This document shows, piece by piece, positions 33,311 to 42,115 of a DNA stretch of 61,707 nucleotides. A program made the translations under genes and the position numbers. The notes beneath the pieces were generated by a model, which was given only the letters and a program-made list of their open reading frames with translations, did no database searches and was not told the origin of the DNA. Positions within the stretch are counted from its first letter, which is position 1; each line of letters opens with the position of its first letter. The stretch comes from Arthrobacter terrae (GTDB lineage: Bacteria > Actinomycetota > Actinomycetes > Actinomycetales > Micrococcaceae), in contig NZ_JADNYM010000018.1 in assembly GCF_015708085.1 (NCBI RefSeq), positions 1-61,707 on the forward strand, read 5' to 3'.

Positions 33311-33569
33311 AAAGTTCCGCTTCGGCCAAAATACGGCCGGGCGAACCACCTCAAAAAGCTTACCGTAAAAACCGTGACGTGCCGACCAGCAGACGTCATG
33401 GGCGGTCACTTCTGCGCAGCGTTGGCCCGCTGCGTTGCGCAGGGAGCATCGCTGCGCAGGATTTGCGCGGAACGCTGCGCAGGATTTGCGCGGAATCGAG
33501 CGTGGAACGCTGGGCGAACGGTACGACGACGGCGCCACCTGCCGGTCGTCGTCGTACCTGCTGCGTGCG
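33311..33569. other. Intergenic region between tRNA-Pro and der, with a 23-bp tandem repeat
   Basis: 259 bases. A 23-bp unit starting CGCTGCGCAGGATTTGCG is repeated exactly at 33450-33472 and 33473-33495, with further partial TGCGCAG copies on either side. The upstream region should include the tRNA promoter on the minus strand, but no boxes are clear. Confidence 0.6.
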
Positions 33570-35138
33570 CTACTTCCGGGCGGTCTTTCCACGCTTTTCG
33601 CGCACCCGCATGCTGACCTCAATCGGGGTGCCTTCGAAGCCGAAGGTTTCCCGCAGCCGGCGCGTGATAAAGCGGCGGTAGCCGGCATCGAGGAAACCGG
33701 TAGTGAAGAGGACGAACTTGGGCGGCCGGCTGGAGGCCTGTGTGCCGAAGAGGATGCGGGGCTGCTTACCGCCGCGCACGGGGTGCGGGTGTGCGGCGAC
33801 GAGCTCGCCAAGGAACGCGTTTAGCCGGCCGGTCGGGATACGCCGGTCCCAGTTCTCCAGCGCCAGGTCCAGCGCCGGCACCAGTCGGTCCTTGTGCCAG
33901 CCGGTTTTGGCGGAGATGTTGACCCGCGGCGCCCATTCCACATGGGCCAGGTCCTGCTCGATTTCACGCTCCAGGTAGCGGCGGCGTTCGTCGTCCAGCA
34001 GGTCCCATTTATTGAATGCCAGCACCAGTGCACGGCCGGATTCGACGGCCAGCTGCAGGATGCGTACGTCCTGCTCGCTAAGCACTTCATCGACGGCCAG
34101 CAGGACGACGGCGACCTCTGCCTTCTCCAGTGCGGATTGGGTCCGCAGCGAGGCGTAGAAATCCGCGCCCTGCGCCATGTGCACACGGCGGCGGATGCCG
34201 GCGGTGTCCACAAAGCGCCAGGTACGATCCCCCAGCTCGATGAATTCATCCACCGGGTCGCGGGTGGTGCCGGCCATCGGGTCCACCACCACGCGCTCGC
34301 TCCCGGCCAGCTTGTTCAGCAGCGAGGACTTGCCGACGTTGGGACGGCCAATCAGGGCCACCCTGCGCGGACCGCCTGAGCGTTCCAGTCCTTCAACGGC
34401 GGAGAATTCCGGGAGTACTTCCATGACCCGGTCGAGCATGTCCGCAACACCTCGGCCGTGCACAGCCGAGACCGGCCACGGCTGCCCCAAGCCAAGACCC
34501 CACAGCATGGCGGCGTCGGATTCCTGCACAATATCGTCTACCTTATTGCCGATCAGGATGACCGGCTTTTTGGACCGGCGGAGCATCTTGACAACGGCTT
34601 CGTCGGTGGCTGTAATGCCCACGGTGGAGTCGACCACCAGCAGCACTGCATCGGCCATTCCGACCGCTACCTCGGCCTGGTCCGCCACCCGGGCGTGGAT
34701 TCCGCGTGCGTCGTGCTCCCAGCCGCCGGTGTCCACCAGGGTGAATTTGCGTCCGCTCCAGTTCGCGGCATAGCTAACGCGGTCGCGGGTGACTCCGGGG
34801 GTGTCTTCCACCACGGCTTCACGGCGCCCAAGGATGCGGTTCACCAGTGTGGATTTCCCTACGTTGGGCCGTCCGACAATGGCGAGCACCGGATCCTGGC
34901 GGACTAGTCCGTCGTCGTCAGCGTCTTCGAAGGTACCGTCCAGCAGTGCGGCATCCTCGTCGTCGAGCTCGTAGTCGGACAACCCGGCACGCAGTGATGC
35001 CGCCCGAACCTCCGCGTCCTCGTCATTGAGGGTGGCCAGGTGCTCAGCAACCCGGTCAGTGCCGGTGGGCGTATATTCTTCGTCACCGTGGCCAAAGTCA
35101 CCTGCATCGTTTCGGCCGGTGGACTGAGAGTCGCTCAT
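33570..35138 (-). CDS. der: Ribosome biogenesis GTPase Der (EngA)
   Basis: 522 aa; two tandem GTPase domains and a C-terminal KH-like domain. G1 motifs are [18 protein letters not shown] (first domain) and [18 protein letters not shown] (second); G3 motifs are DTGGWE and DTAGIRRR; G4 motifs are GNKVDD and FNKWDL. Der assists assembly of the 50S subunit. An acidic 80-residue N-terminal extension is present, usual in actinobacterial Der. ATG 35138 has GAAGGAAA upstream. Last gene of the parA-scpA-scpB-rluB-tyrA-cmk-der series; a 175-base gap separates it from cmk, so it may have its own promoter. Confidence 0.97.
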   Translation of the reverse strand: MSDSQSTGRNDAGDFGHGDEEYTPTGTDRVAEHLATLNDEDAEVRAASLRAGLSDYELDDEDAALLDGTFEDADDDGLVRQDPVLAIVGRPNVGKSTLVNRILGRREAVVEDTPGVTRDRVSYAANWSGRKFTLVDTGGWEHDARGIHARVADQAEVAVGMADAVLLVVDSTVGITATDEAVVKMLRRSKKPVILIGNKVDDIVQESDAAMLWGLGLGQPWPVSAVHGRGVADMLDRVMEVLPEFSAVEGLERSGGPRRVALIGRPNVGKSSLLNKLAGSERVVVDPMAGTTRDPVDEFIELGDRTWRFVDTAGIRRRVHMAQGADFYASLRTQSALEKAEVAVVLLAVDEVLSEQDVRILQLAVESGRALVLAFNKWDLLDDERRRYLEREIEQDLAHVEWAPRVNISAKTGWHKDRLVPALDLALENWDRRIPTGRLNAFLGELVAAHPHPVRGGKQPRILFGTQASSRPPKFVLFTTGFLDAGYRRFITRRLRETFGFEGTPIEVSMRVREKRGKTARK

Positions 35139-35313
35139 GGTTGCTTTCCTTCATGCTGATTTGTAAGGTCATCGTCCGCAAAAAATATGTTTCCCCCGGC
35201 GGCAAACGCGGCCTGGACGTGTGCGGATGGCCGGATATCTGGGTGACCGGCTGCTTGGATTATTTTAAACACGTTTATCCATTGAAACACGTCTGTCGTG
35301 TGCCGGGTTTGGC

Positions 35314-36087
35314 CTAACCTTCGGCAGCGGAGCTTCGGAAGTGTTTTCCCTCCACCGCCTCGAGCACCACGCGCAGGACTACGGCCACAGTTTGTTCGAA
35401 GTCGAGGTCGGAGGAATCCACCGTTACCACGCCATCGGCCGCACGTTGAAATTCCACGACGGTGGAATCCTGGGCATCGCGGGCCAGCACCTGGGACGTG
35501 AGCTGCTCCGCCGTCTGCGTTCCGCCCAACTGCATCCCGCGGCGTGCCATTCTGGCCTCTTCACTGGCGGTCAGCAGCAGCCGGACCTCCGCGGTCGGCG
35601 CAACCACCGTTGTGATGTCGCGGCCTTCCACCACCATTCTCTTGGCAGCGTGCGTGATTGCTTCGCGCTGCCGTCGCACGAGCTCGGTACGGGCGCCCAA
35701 CGTGGTTGCCACTGCGCTGACCGCGGAAGAGATCGCCGGTTCGCGGATCTGCTCTGTGATGTCCAAGTCACCAACTTTGACAAATTCGTGCTCAACGCTG
35801 GTGCTTTGCTCCAATTTCAAGGCCCGGGCAGATGCCTCCACGGCAACGGCGTCGTCAAGCTCCACACCCGAAGCCAGGCAGTGCCAGGTGAGGGCCCGGT
35901 ACATTGCGCCGGTATCAAGATAGGCCAGCCCTAACCGTCGGGCGACCTCCCGGCTGACACTGGATTTCCCGGATCCGGACGGACCGTCGATCGCCACCAC
36001 CAGGGGCTTGCCCAGGCGCAGATGGCGCAGATCCGGTGCCGCCGAGTCCGGCGTCTGTCCACCGGCACGGTCCTGGGTTTCCATCAC
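35314..36087 (-). CDS. cmk: Cytidylate kinase
   Basis: 257 aa. Phosphorylates CMP/dCMP with ATP. P-loop is VAIDGPSGSGKSSVSREVA, then LAYLDTGAMYRALTWH. VVEGRDITTVVAPTAEVRLLLTAS and an Arg-rich lid (EEARMARRGMQL) follow, all as expected. The start is GTG 36087 (overlaps the tyrA stop) or the next codon ATG 36084, with GGAAGG upstream. An N-terminal extension of about 25 residues precedes the P-loop region. Confidence 0.95.
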   Translation of the reverse strand: MMETQDRAGGQTPDSAAPDLRHLRLGKPLVVAIDGPSGSGKSSVSREVARRLGLAYLDTGAMYRALTWHCLASGVELDDAVAVEASARALKLEQSTSVEHEFVKVGDLDITEQIREPAISSAVSAVATTLGARTELVRRQREAITHAAKRMVVEGRDITTVVAPTAEVRLLLTASEEARMARRGMQLGGTQTAEQLTSQVLARDAQDSTVVEFQRAADGVVTVDSSDLDFEQTVAVVLRVVLEAVEGKHFRSSAAEG

Positions 36088-37187
36088 AATATGACCTTCC
36101 AGCCGCGATCCGTCAGTTCCTGCACCAGAGCTACCCGCTTATTGGGTACTACGGAGAGTTCCACCATGCCCACTTCCCTGCCGGCCGAATGATCCAGCCG
36201 TAAGTCTTCGACGTTGATCCCAATGTCCCCGATTTCTGTCAGCAGCCGCGCAATCTGACCGGGTTTGTCCTCCACCAGTATGGTCAGCCATGCGTATGCC
36301 TGCGCGGGACCACCGTGTTTACCGGGAATTCGTGTCTGGCCGGCATTGCCCTCACTGATCAGTCGGGCCAGATCCAAATGGGCGCCAGGAGCGGTAGGAG
36401 CCTCCAGGGTGCTGATCAAACGGTTCACATCGGCCCGAACGCCGCGCATAATCTCGACCAGTTTCGCCGCGTTCGCACCGAGGATCTGAACCCACATAGC
36501 GGGGTTACTGGCGGCAATCCGGGTGACATCGCGCAGGCCGTTTCCTGCAAGTGAGAGCGCGTGGGCGGGGCTGTCCTGCAAACGCGAGGCCACCAGGGAC
36601 GCCATGATCTGCGGCAGGTGGGAGACCAACGCCACCGCTTCGTCGTGGTCGTCCGGGGTGAACCGAAAGACCACTGATCCCAGGTCAATGGCCAGCGAAT
36701 GGGCCACTTTGATGGCCGCTGCCGAGCTCTCCTCCGACGGGCAAAGCACCCATGGCGTGCTGGAAAACAGTTCCGCACGTGCTGCCACCGGGCCGGAACG
36801 TTCGCTGCCGGCCATCGGGTGTGTACCAACGTAGCGACTTAATTCAGCTGCAGAGACACCGGGAAGCCGCCGCAGCCTGGCTAGAATTCCGGCTTTGACA
36901 CTGGCAATATCGACGACGACGGCGCCCGGGTACTCTGCCAGTGCCGCTGCCACGACGTCCGCCGTGACGTCCGGCGGTGCGGCCACTACAATCAGCTCAG
37001 GCTCCAGAGCCTCACTGTGCACGAGCCCGCGTCCGGCGCCGATATCCACCGCTACGGCCTGGGCCGAAGGTGATGTGTCGCTTAAAACAACGTCAATGCC
37101 CCGGGCACGCAGCCCGAGCCCAATGCTGGCGCCCAGAAGACCTGTGCCAATGACCAGCACCGGTCCAGTCAGATGCGACGGATTCAT
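36084..37187 (-). CDS. tyrA: Prephenate dehydrogenase with C-terminal ACT domain
   Basis: 367 aa. NAD(P)-binding motif VLVIGTGLLGASIGLGL (residues 10-26), catalytic region GTHPMAGSERSGP with the conserved His, and a C-terminal ACT regulatory domain (about 295-367: WLTILVEDKPGQIARLLTEIGD). It oxidises and decarboxylates prephenate to 4-hydroxyphenylpyruvate for tyrosine synthesis, and probably responds to tyrosine through the ACT domain. It starts 6 bases after the rluB stop and its own stop overlaps cmk. Confidence 0.95.
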   Translation of the reverse strand: MNPSHLTGPVLVIGTGLLGASIGLGLRARGIDVVLSDTSPSAQAVAVDIGAGRGLVHSEALEPELIVVAAPPDVTADVVAAALAEYPGAVVVDIASVKAGILARLRRLPGVSAAELSRYVGTHPMAGSERSGPVAARAELFSSTPWVLCPSEESSAAAIKVAHSLAIDLGSVVFRFTPDDHDEAVALVSHLPQIMASLVASRLQDSPAHALSLAGNGLRDVTRIAASNPAMWVQILGANAAKLVEIMRGVRADVNRLISTLEAPTAPGAHLDLARLISEGNAGQTRIPGKHGGPAQAYAWLTILVEDKPGQIARLLTEIGDIGINVEDLRLDHSAGREVGMVELSVVPNKRVALVQELTDRGWKVIL

Positions 37188-37193
37188 CCTCTG

Positions 37194-38681
37194 TTAGAGC
37201 CCCACAGAAGCGAGCAGGTGCCCTACTTCCTGCCGGCCCAGGACCCGGATGCTGCCCTGGCGCTGATCGTTCATTCGGATCGGCCCCACCTGGACGCGGA
37301 CAAGGCGCTCAACTGGGTATCCCACCGCGTCAAAGAGACGGCGGACAATGCGGTTCTTGCCGGAGTGCAGGACAACCTCGACAAGGATGTGTCCAGGGGT
37401 AGAGTCCACCAGCTTGAACGAATCCACCCGTGCAACGCCGTCCTCCAGCTCGATCCCGTCGCGCATCCGGGCACCGACTCCCTGGCCCATCGGCCCGCGA
37501 ACCTGCGCCATGTAGGTCTTGGGAACCTCATACTTCGGATGCGACAGGCGGTTGGCCAGCTCACCGTCGTTAGTGAGCAGCAGCAGCCCTTCGGTAGCCG
37601 TATCCAGGCGTCCGACGTGGAAAAGGCGTTCGTTGCCATGTCGGTTTTTCAGGAAGTCACTAATGCAAGGACGGCCCTCGGGATCGTCCATCGTTGAAAC
37701 GACACCCTTGGGCTTGTTGAACACCATATAGACCTGGGATTCGTCCAGCTGCAGTCGAATACCGTCCACGGTGATAGCAACCTTTTTAGGATCGACGCGC
37801 AGCCCGACTTCGTTGATGATCTGCCCGTCCACCTCGACGCGGCCCGCTTCGATCATGTCTTCGCAGACGCGACGGGAGGCAACACCGGCCGATGCCATCA
37901 GCTTCTGCAGCCGGATGCCGTCAGGGTCATGCATATCCACATACGGGCCCTGATCCTCCCGACGCCGATTCTGCTCGGTGGGACGGTTCTTAACCGGACC
38001 GAGATTCCCGCCAAATCGTTCGTTGCCGAAAGCACGTGGCCCCCTTGGCGCACCTGACTTTGGCGCCCCGGATTTTACGCCGGCAGATTTCGCCGCACCT
38101 GATTTTCCCGGACCGGGGCTGGTTGAGTTGCGCGCAGCACCGAATTTGGAAGGTCCGCCGGTGCCATTGCCGATCCGCGGTGCACCGGAGCCGGGAGCGC
38201 GCGCATAGGGTGCATTCGAGCGCGGCGCGCCGGCTTGACGATCATCGGAACGAGGAGCAGACCAGCGATCATCCGACCGCGGAGCACCCGCGCGGCGGTC
38301 ATCGGACCGCGGCGCAGACCGACGATCATCCGACCGCGGCGCACCCGCGCGGCGATCATCCGAGCGCGGAGCAGACCGGCGGTCGTCCGACCGCGGAGCA
38401 CCGGCGCGGCGATCATCCGAGCGCGGAGCTGCCGACTCTCGATCCCCGGACCATGGAGTGCTGGTGCGCCGTTCTCCGCCGCGCGCGCCCTGTGAACGTG
38501 GTGCATCGGATCCGGACCGATCTGACCGGGAGCTACCCGTCCCGGAGCCACCTGTCCGGGAGCCAACCGATCGGGGCGCGCCGCCGCGCGGTCCCCCGTT
38601 GCGCGGCTGGTTCCGGTCCTGGTCCCGTCCTTGGCCGGAAGGGCCGCGTCCGGAATCATCTGAGCGGTGCGACGGTGTCAT
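37194..38681 (-). CDS. 23S rRNA pseudouridine synthase, RluB/RsuA family, with long repetitive N-terminus
   Basis: 495 aa, about twice the catalytic length. Residues 1-235 are a disordered Arg/Ser/Asp/Gly/Pro tract with a 19-aa repeat (RSDDRRAGAP + RSDDRRSAP). The S4 RNA-binding domain follows (IRLQKLMASAGVASRRVCED, about 255). The pseudouridine synthase domain has VGRLDTATEGLLLLTNDGEL with the catalytic Asp, and GKNRIVRRLFDAVGYPV near the end. It should modify one uridine in 23S rRNA. The basic tract probably helps it bind RNA (inference). Sits between scpB and tyrA as in other actinobacteria. Confidence 0.93.
   Translation of the reverse strand: MTPSHRSDDSGRGPSGQGRDQDRNQPRNGGPRGGAPRSVGSRTGGSGTGSSRSDRSGSDAPRSQGARGGERRTSTPWSGDRESAAPRSDDRRAGAPRSDDRRSAPRSDDRRAGAPRSDDRRSAPRSDDRRAGAPRSDDRWSAPRSDDRQAGAPRSNAPYARAPGSGAPRIGNGTGGPSKFGAARNSTSPGPGKSGAAKSAGVKSGAPKSGAPRGPRAFGNERFGGNLGPVKNRPTEQNRRREDQGPYVDMHDPDGIRLQKLMASAGVASRRVCEDMIEAGRVEVDGQIINEVGLRVDPKKVAITVDGIRLQLDESQVYMVFNKPKGVVSTMDDPEGRPCISDFLKNRHGNERLFHVGRLDTATEGLLLLTNDGELANRLSHPKYEVPKTYMAQVRGPMGQGVGARMRDGIELEDGVARVDSFKLVDSTPGHILVEVVLHSGKNRIVRRLFDAVGYPVERLVRVQVGPIRMNDQRQGSIRVLGRQEVGHLLASVGL
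38227..38431. repeat. 57-bp tandem repeat within the rluB-like gene
   Basis: Copies begin near 38227 (degenerate), 38284, 38341 and 38398, a period of 57 bp (19 codons). They encode the alternating RSDDRRAGAP / RSDDRRSAP units. Being a multiple of three, copy number can change without frameshift. Confidence 0.8.
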
Positions 38682-38724
38682 TGCGTTTCCTCATAAAAAT
38701 CGATATTAATAATCGAATAGCTGG

Positions 38725-39381
38725 TCAGTACGATGAATCTTCAAAATCCTGGAGATTTTCCAGTCCGGGCAGGTGTGGAGCGAGCTGCGGAAGATCCTCC
38801 GCGCTGCTGATTCCCATCCGTTCCAGAAAGTAATGTGTGCTCTGGTAGAGCACCGCGCCCGACTCGGCATCGGTTCCCGATTCCTCGATCAGACCTCGTT
38901 GAGCAAGGGAGCGGACCACGGAGTCGACGTTGACCCCGCGAATGGCGGAAACCCGCGCACGCGATACGGGCTGCCGGTACGCGATAACGGCCAAAGTCTC
39001 CAGTGCGGCTTGTGTGAGCTTGGCCGTTTGGCCGTCCATCACAAAACGCGAAACAATGTGGGCAAAATCCGTGCGCGAATAAATGCGCCAGCCGCCCGCG
39101 ACCTTGCGCAGCTCGAATCCCCGTGGTGCTGCCGTTGCAGGTGCTGCAGAGACCGGGCATGCATCATTGCACGTACTAGTATAGCCGTCATACTCCCGCT
39201 GCAGAGCGACGAGCAGTGCGCCCACCTGATCAACCCCAAGTCCGACGACGGCGGCAAGCTGTGCTTCGGCGACCGGCTCGTCCGTGACCATCAGGACCGC
39301 TTCCAGTGCCGCCTTGGCACCGCCAGGCAAGTTCACAATGTCCATCGACCCGGTATCCATCAACTCATTCTCCCGGCTCAT
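38725..39381 (-). CDS. scpB: Segregation and condensation protein B
   Basis: 218 aa. Two winged-helix domains: GAKAALEAVLMVTDEPVAEAQL at the start, ELRKVAGGWRIYSRTDFAHIV, and the highly conserved QAALETLAVIAYRQPVSRARVSAIRGV. ScpB dimers bind ScpA and complete the SMC condensin complex that compacts and segregates chromosomes. The ATG overlaps the scpA stop (ATGA). An insertion TSTCNDACPVSAAPATAA (about 68-85) enlarges the loop between the domains. Confidence 0.95.
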   Translation of the reverse strand: MSRENELMDTGSMDIVNLPGGAKAALEAVLMVTDEPVAEAQLAAVVGLGVDQVGALLVALQREYDGYTSTCNDACPVSAAPATAAPRGFELRKVAGGWRIYSRTDFAHIVSRFVMDGQTAKLTQAALETLAVIAYRQPVSRARVSAIRGVNVDSVVRSLAQRGLIEESGTDAESGAVLYQSTHYFLERMGISSAEDLPQLAPHLPGLENLQDFEDSSY

Positions 39382-40199
39382 TCCCGATCCATTCCAGACT
39401 CACTGTCCAATTCCTTGTATGCGAAGGCGCCCGTCCAGTGCACCTGCAGTTCGCCCAGCGGACCGGCCTGCTCGAAGGCCACCACGGCATCGCGGAACAT
39501 GTCCAGCAAAGCCAGGAACCGTGCAACCACCACCAAAGTAGTCGCTGCATCCGCTATCAGCACGCGAAATGACATCGCATGACCAACCGCCAGCATCGCT
39601 GCGATGATCTCTGACTGCTCCTTCACATCCACCGTAGGAGCATGCAGATGGCCCAGGCCGACCGCCGTCGGCGCCGGAACCCGGGGTGTGAGCGCTGCCC
39701 GCGCCAGGGCGGCGAACTTTTCCGGCGTGTGCCGCCACAGCAGCTCAGGAAGCAGAGCTGCGAAGTGCGGCTCCAGGGCAGTCAGCCGCGGAAAGCGTTC
39801 GGCCTCGCTCTCCAGCCGGTCCCCGATGATGGCTGCGATTTCCTTAAAGGCCTTGTACTGAAGCAGCCGCGCAAAGAGCAGATCACGCGTCTCCAGCAAC
39901 GCCAGGTCGTCGTCATTCTCCGCCTCACCGGCCGGCAGCAGCCGCGCCGCCTTGAGCTCGAGCAAGGTGGCGGCCAGGACCACGAATTCGCTGGCCTCAT
40001 CCAGTGCCCAATCCGCGCCGGCCTCACGCAGACGTCGAAGATATCCGATGAACTCATCCGTCACCTGGGCCAGCGCCACATCGGTGATGTCCATTTCGTG
40101 CTTGGAAATCAGGCCCAGCAACAGGTCGAATGGTCCACTGAAGTTCTCCAGTCTGACTTCAAAACCCGCAGACTCTGCCGGTTTAGGGCGAGCCGCCAC
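39378..40199 (-). CDS. scpA: Segregation and condensation protein A (kleisin)
   Basis: 273 aa from GTG 40199. The kleisin N-terminus is FEVRLENFSGPFDLLLGLISKHEMDI, followed by VTDEFIGYLRRL, FVVLAATLLELKAARLLP, and the C-terminal winged helix VVARFLALLDMFRDAVVAFEQ. It bridges the SMC heads. The start was set at 40199 because the conserved fold begins within 15 residues and AAGGAA lies upstream; it overlaps the end of parA by 17 bases. A much longer open frame upstream is only the shadow of parA. Confidence 0.93.
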   Translation of the reverse strand: MAARPKPAESAGFEVRLENFSGPFDLLLGLISKHEMDITDVALAQVTDEFIGYLRRLREAGADWALDEASEFVVLAATLLELKAARLLPAGEAENDDDLALLETRDLLFARLLQYKAFKEIAAIIGDRLESEAERFPRLTALEPHFAALLPELLWRHTPEKFAALARAALTPRVPAPTAVGLGHLHAPTVDVKEQSEIIAAMLAVGHAMSFRVLIADAATTLVVVARFLALLDMFRDAVVAFEQAGPLGELQVHWTGAFAYKELDSESGMDRE

Positions 40200-41127
40200 G
40201 GGCCACGAGTTCCTTGGCCAGCCGGCGGTAGGCGTCCGCACCCTGATGGTTTCCGGCGTAACTGGTGATGGGCTCCGCCGCGACCGTGGCATCGGCAAAC
40301 TTGATGGTGCGCTTAATGACGGTTTCGAAGACCTTGTCGCCGAAGGCCTCGACCAGACGGGAAATGACCTCCCGGCCGTGCAGCGTCCGGGCGTCGTACA
40401 TCGTCGCGAGTACACCGTCGATCTGCAGCCCCGGATTGATCCTGTCCTGGATTTTTTCAATGGTCTCCACCAGCAGGGCCACCGCCCGTAGGGCAAAGAA
40501 TTCACAGATCAGCGGAATGATCACGCCGTGCGCCGCGGTGAGGGCATTGACCGTGAGCAGGCCCAGCGACGGCTGGCAGTCGATCAAGACCACATCGTAG
40601 TCATCTTCGACCTTTTTCAGCGCACGGTCGAGTACCTGTTCCCGCGCTACTTCATTGACCAGCTGCACCTCGGCGGCGGAAAGGTCGATGTTGGCAGGAA
40701 GCAGATCGATATTCTCGATCCCGGTGTGCCGGATGGCATCGCGGATATCCACTTTGCGGTCCATCAGCACGTTATAGACGGTGAGGTCGAGCTCATGCGG
40801 ATTCGTCCCGAGGCCAGCGCTCAGCGCGCCCTGCGGGTCGAAGTCCACCAGCAGCACGCGCCGGCCGGCCTCCGCCAGCGCGGCACCGAGATTAATGGTG
40901 GAGGTGGTCTTACCCACCCCGCCCTTCTGGTTGACCATGGCGATAACACGGGCGGGGCCGTGCGAGGAAAGGACGGGTGGCTCCGGGAATTCCCTCAGCG
41001 GACGGCCGGTGGGACCCATTACGGTGCCGCTAAGGTCCAGGTCCGTGGGCTCCGGTTCCGTACCGCTGGAGGCACTACCCGTCCGGTCTGTGCCTTCCAG
41101 AGTTGTTGAACTCTGATCGTTGCTCAC
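40183..41127 (-). CDS. Chromosome-partitioning ATPase ParA (Soj type), scp-linked
   Basis: 314 aa. After a 55-residue disordered N-terminus: VIAMVNQKGGVGKTTSTINLG (Walker A), LLVDFDPQGALSAGLG, and DVVLIDCQPSLGLLTVNAL. EYFALRAVALL-like region (here CEFFALRAVALLVETIEKI) and the end TIKFADATVAAEPITSY follow. This is the ParA that precedes scpA/scpB in actinobacteria; the ParA of the parAB locus near the origin is usually a separate gene, so a role with condensin is possible. Co-transcribed with scpA (overlap). Confidence 0.93.
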   Translation of the reverse strand: MSNDQSSTTLEGTDRTGSASSGTEPEPTDLDLSGTVMGPTGRPLREFPEPPVLSSHGPARVIAMVNQKGGVGKTTSTINLGAALAEAGRRVLLVDFDPQGALSAGLGTNPHELDLTVYNVLMDRKVDIRDAIRHTGIENIDLLPANIDLSAAEVQLVNEVAREQVLDRALKKVEDDYDVVLIDCQPSLGLLTVNALTAAHGVIIPLICEFFALRAVALLVETIEKIQDRINPGLQIDGVLATMYDARTLHGREVISRLVEAFGDKVFETVIKRTIKFADATVAAEPITSYAGNHQGADAYRRLAKELVARGGSP

Positions 41128-41353
41128 GTATTAGTCCACGCTTTCTCGTCCGTGTAATTCCTGGCGAAGGTCGCCGGTCCGCCTCTACTAGGTTACCGCC
41201 CGCTACCGGTAGGATTCGGCACATTGACGCGCGGAGGGTTTTGAGCCTTGAACCTCAAGTTGAGGCTGAAAGTTCCCTGTTTCGCCATCCTTGTGCTTTC
41301 TTTGACATTCCGGCACGGAAGGCCAGGCTCCGCACCTCTATACTTTCAAAGAC

Positions 41354-42106
41354 ATGAGTAAACCGCATAAACCCGCCAAGCCTGCCGCCGGTGGTGGTTC
41401 CGCCACCGCCGTGCGCCCCGAGCTGGTCCGCGCCGACAGGCTGCGGGTCGGCTATGGCACAAAACCTGTCTGCGGTGAGATCGCCTTCACCCTCCGGGAG
41501 GCCGAGGCTATCGCGTTGGTCGGCCCTAATGGGGCCGGAAAGTCGACGGTTCTCAAGACCGTCGTCGGCCAGTTGGAAGCGATCAGCGGTACGACGCATA
41601 TTCGCGGCCAGGAGGCCGATGACCGCCGGCTGGACTTCCGCCGGGAGGTAGCGATGGTCTTCGACGACGACGCCTTCTTTCCTGCGTTGACGGTGGAGGA
41701 GCACCTGGCCATTGTGGCCGCGGGCCACGGATCCACCGTGGTCGAAGACCTCATCGACACGGAGCTGGAGTTCTTCGGTCTCACCGGCGAGCGTGCCGCG
41801 CTGCCGCACAACCTTTCCTCCGGACAGCGGCGGAGGATGCTCCTCGCTGCGGCCTTCGTCCGGCCGCGCTCCCTGCTCGTTCTGGACGAGCCCGAGCAGC
41901 GCCTGGACACCGGAATGCGGGCACGGCTGGCCGAGCGGTTGCGCAGCGAGGTCGACGCCGGTCTGGGATTGCTGCTGGTGACCCATGACCCTGAGTTCTT
42001 GTCCATCGTGGCCACCCGGGCGATTTTTGTGGACGACGTGGTAAAGAAAATGACTCCGGACCAGGCTGCCCTGGCCATCTCCTCCGAGAACCCGCACGCG
42101 GGCTGA
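41354..42106 (+). CDS. ABC transporter ATP-binding protein
   Basis: 250 aa. Walker A is ALVGPNGAGKSTVLKTV (about residues 54-70), the signature is NLSSGQRRRMLLAAAFV, Walker B is SLLVLDEPEQRLD, and the switch His lies in LLVTHDPEF. The Q-loop region is unusual (REVAMVFDDDAFFPALTVEEHL, with Asp in place of the common Gln). It pairs with the 12-TM-like permease gene starting 9 bases later. Substrate unknown. Confidence 0.92.
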   Translation: MSKPHKPAKPAAGGGSATAVRPELVRADRLRVGYGTKPVCGEIAFTLREAEAIALVGPNGAGKSTVLKTVVGQLEAISGTTHIRGQEADDRRLDFRREVAMVFDDDAFFPALTVEEHLAIVAAGHGSTVVEDLIDTELEFFGLTGERAALPHNLSSGQRRRMLLAAAFVRPRSLLVLDEPEQRLDTGMRARLAERLRSEVDAGLGLLLVTHDPEFLSIVATRAIFVDDVVKKMTPDQAALAISSENPHAG

Positions 42107-42115
42107 ACGGCCGCT

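Noticed and set aside
35261-35292. parS centromere sites
   Set aside because: The AAACACGT copies do not match the TGTTTCACGTGAAACA consensus.
38227-38431. CRISPR-like repeats
   Set aside because: The units are contiguous 57-bp tandem repeats within a coding frame, with no unique spacers and no cas genes.
39378-40505. A 375-aa ScpA with a long N-terminus
   Set aside because: The first 100 residues are an antiparallel-looking Arg/Trp/Ser-rich shadow of parA; the ScpA fold begins after GTG 40199.
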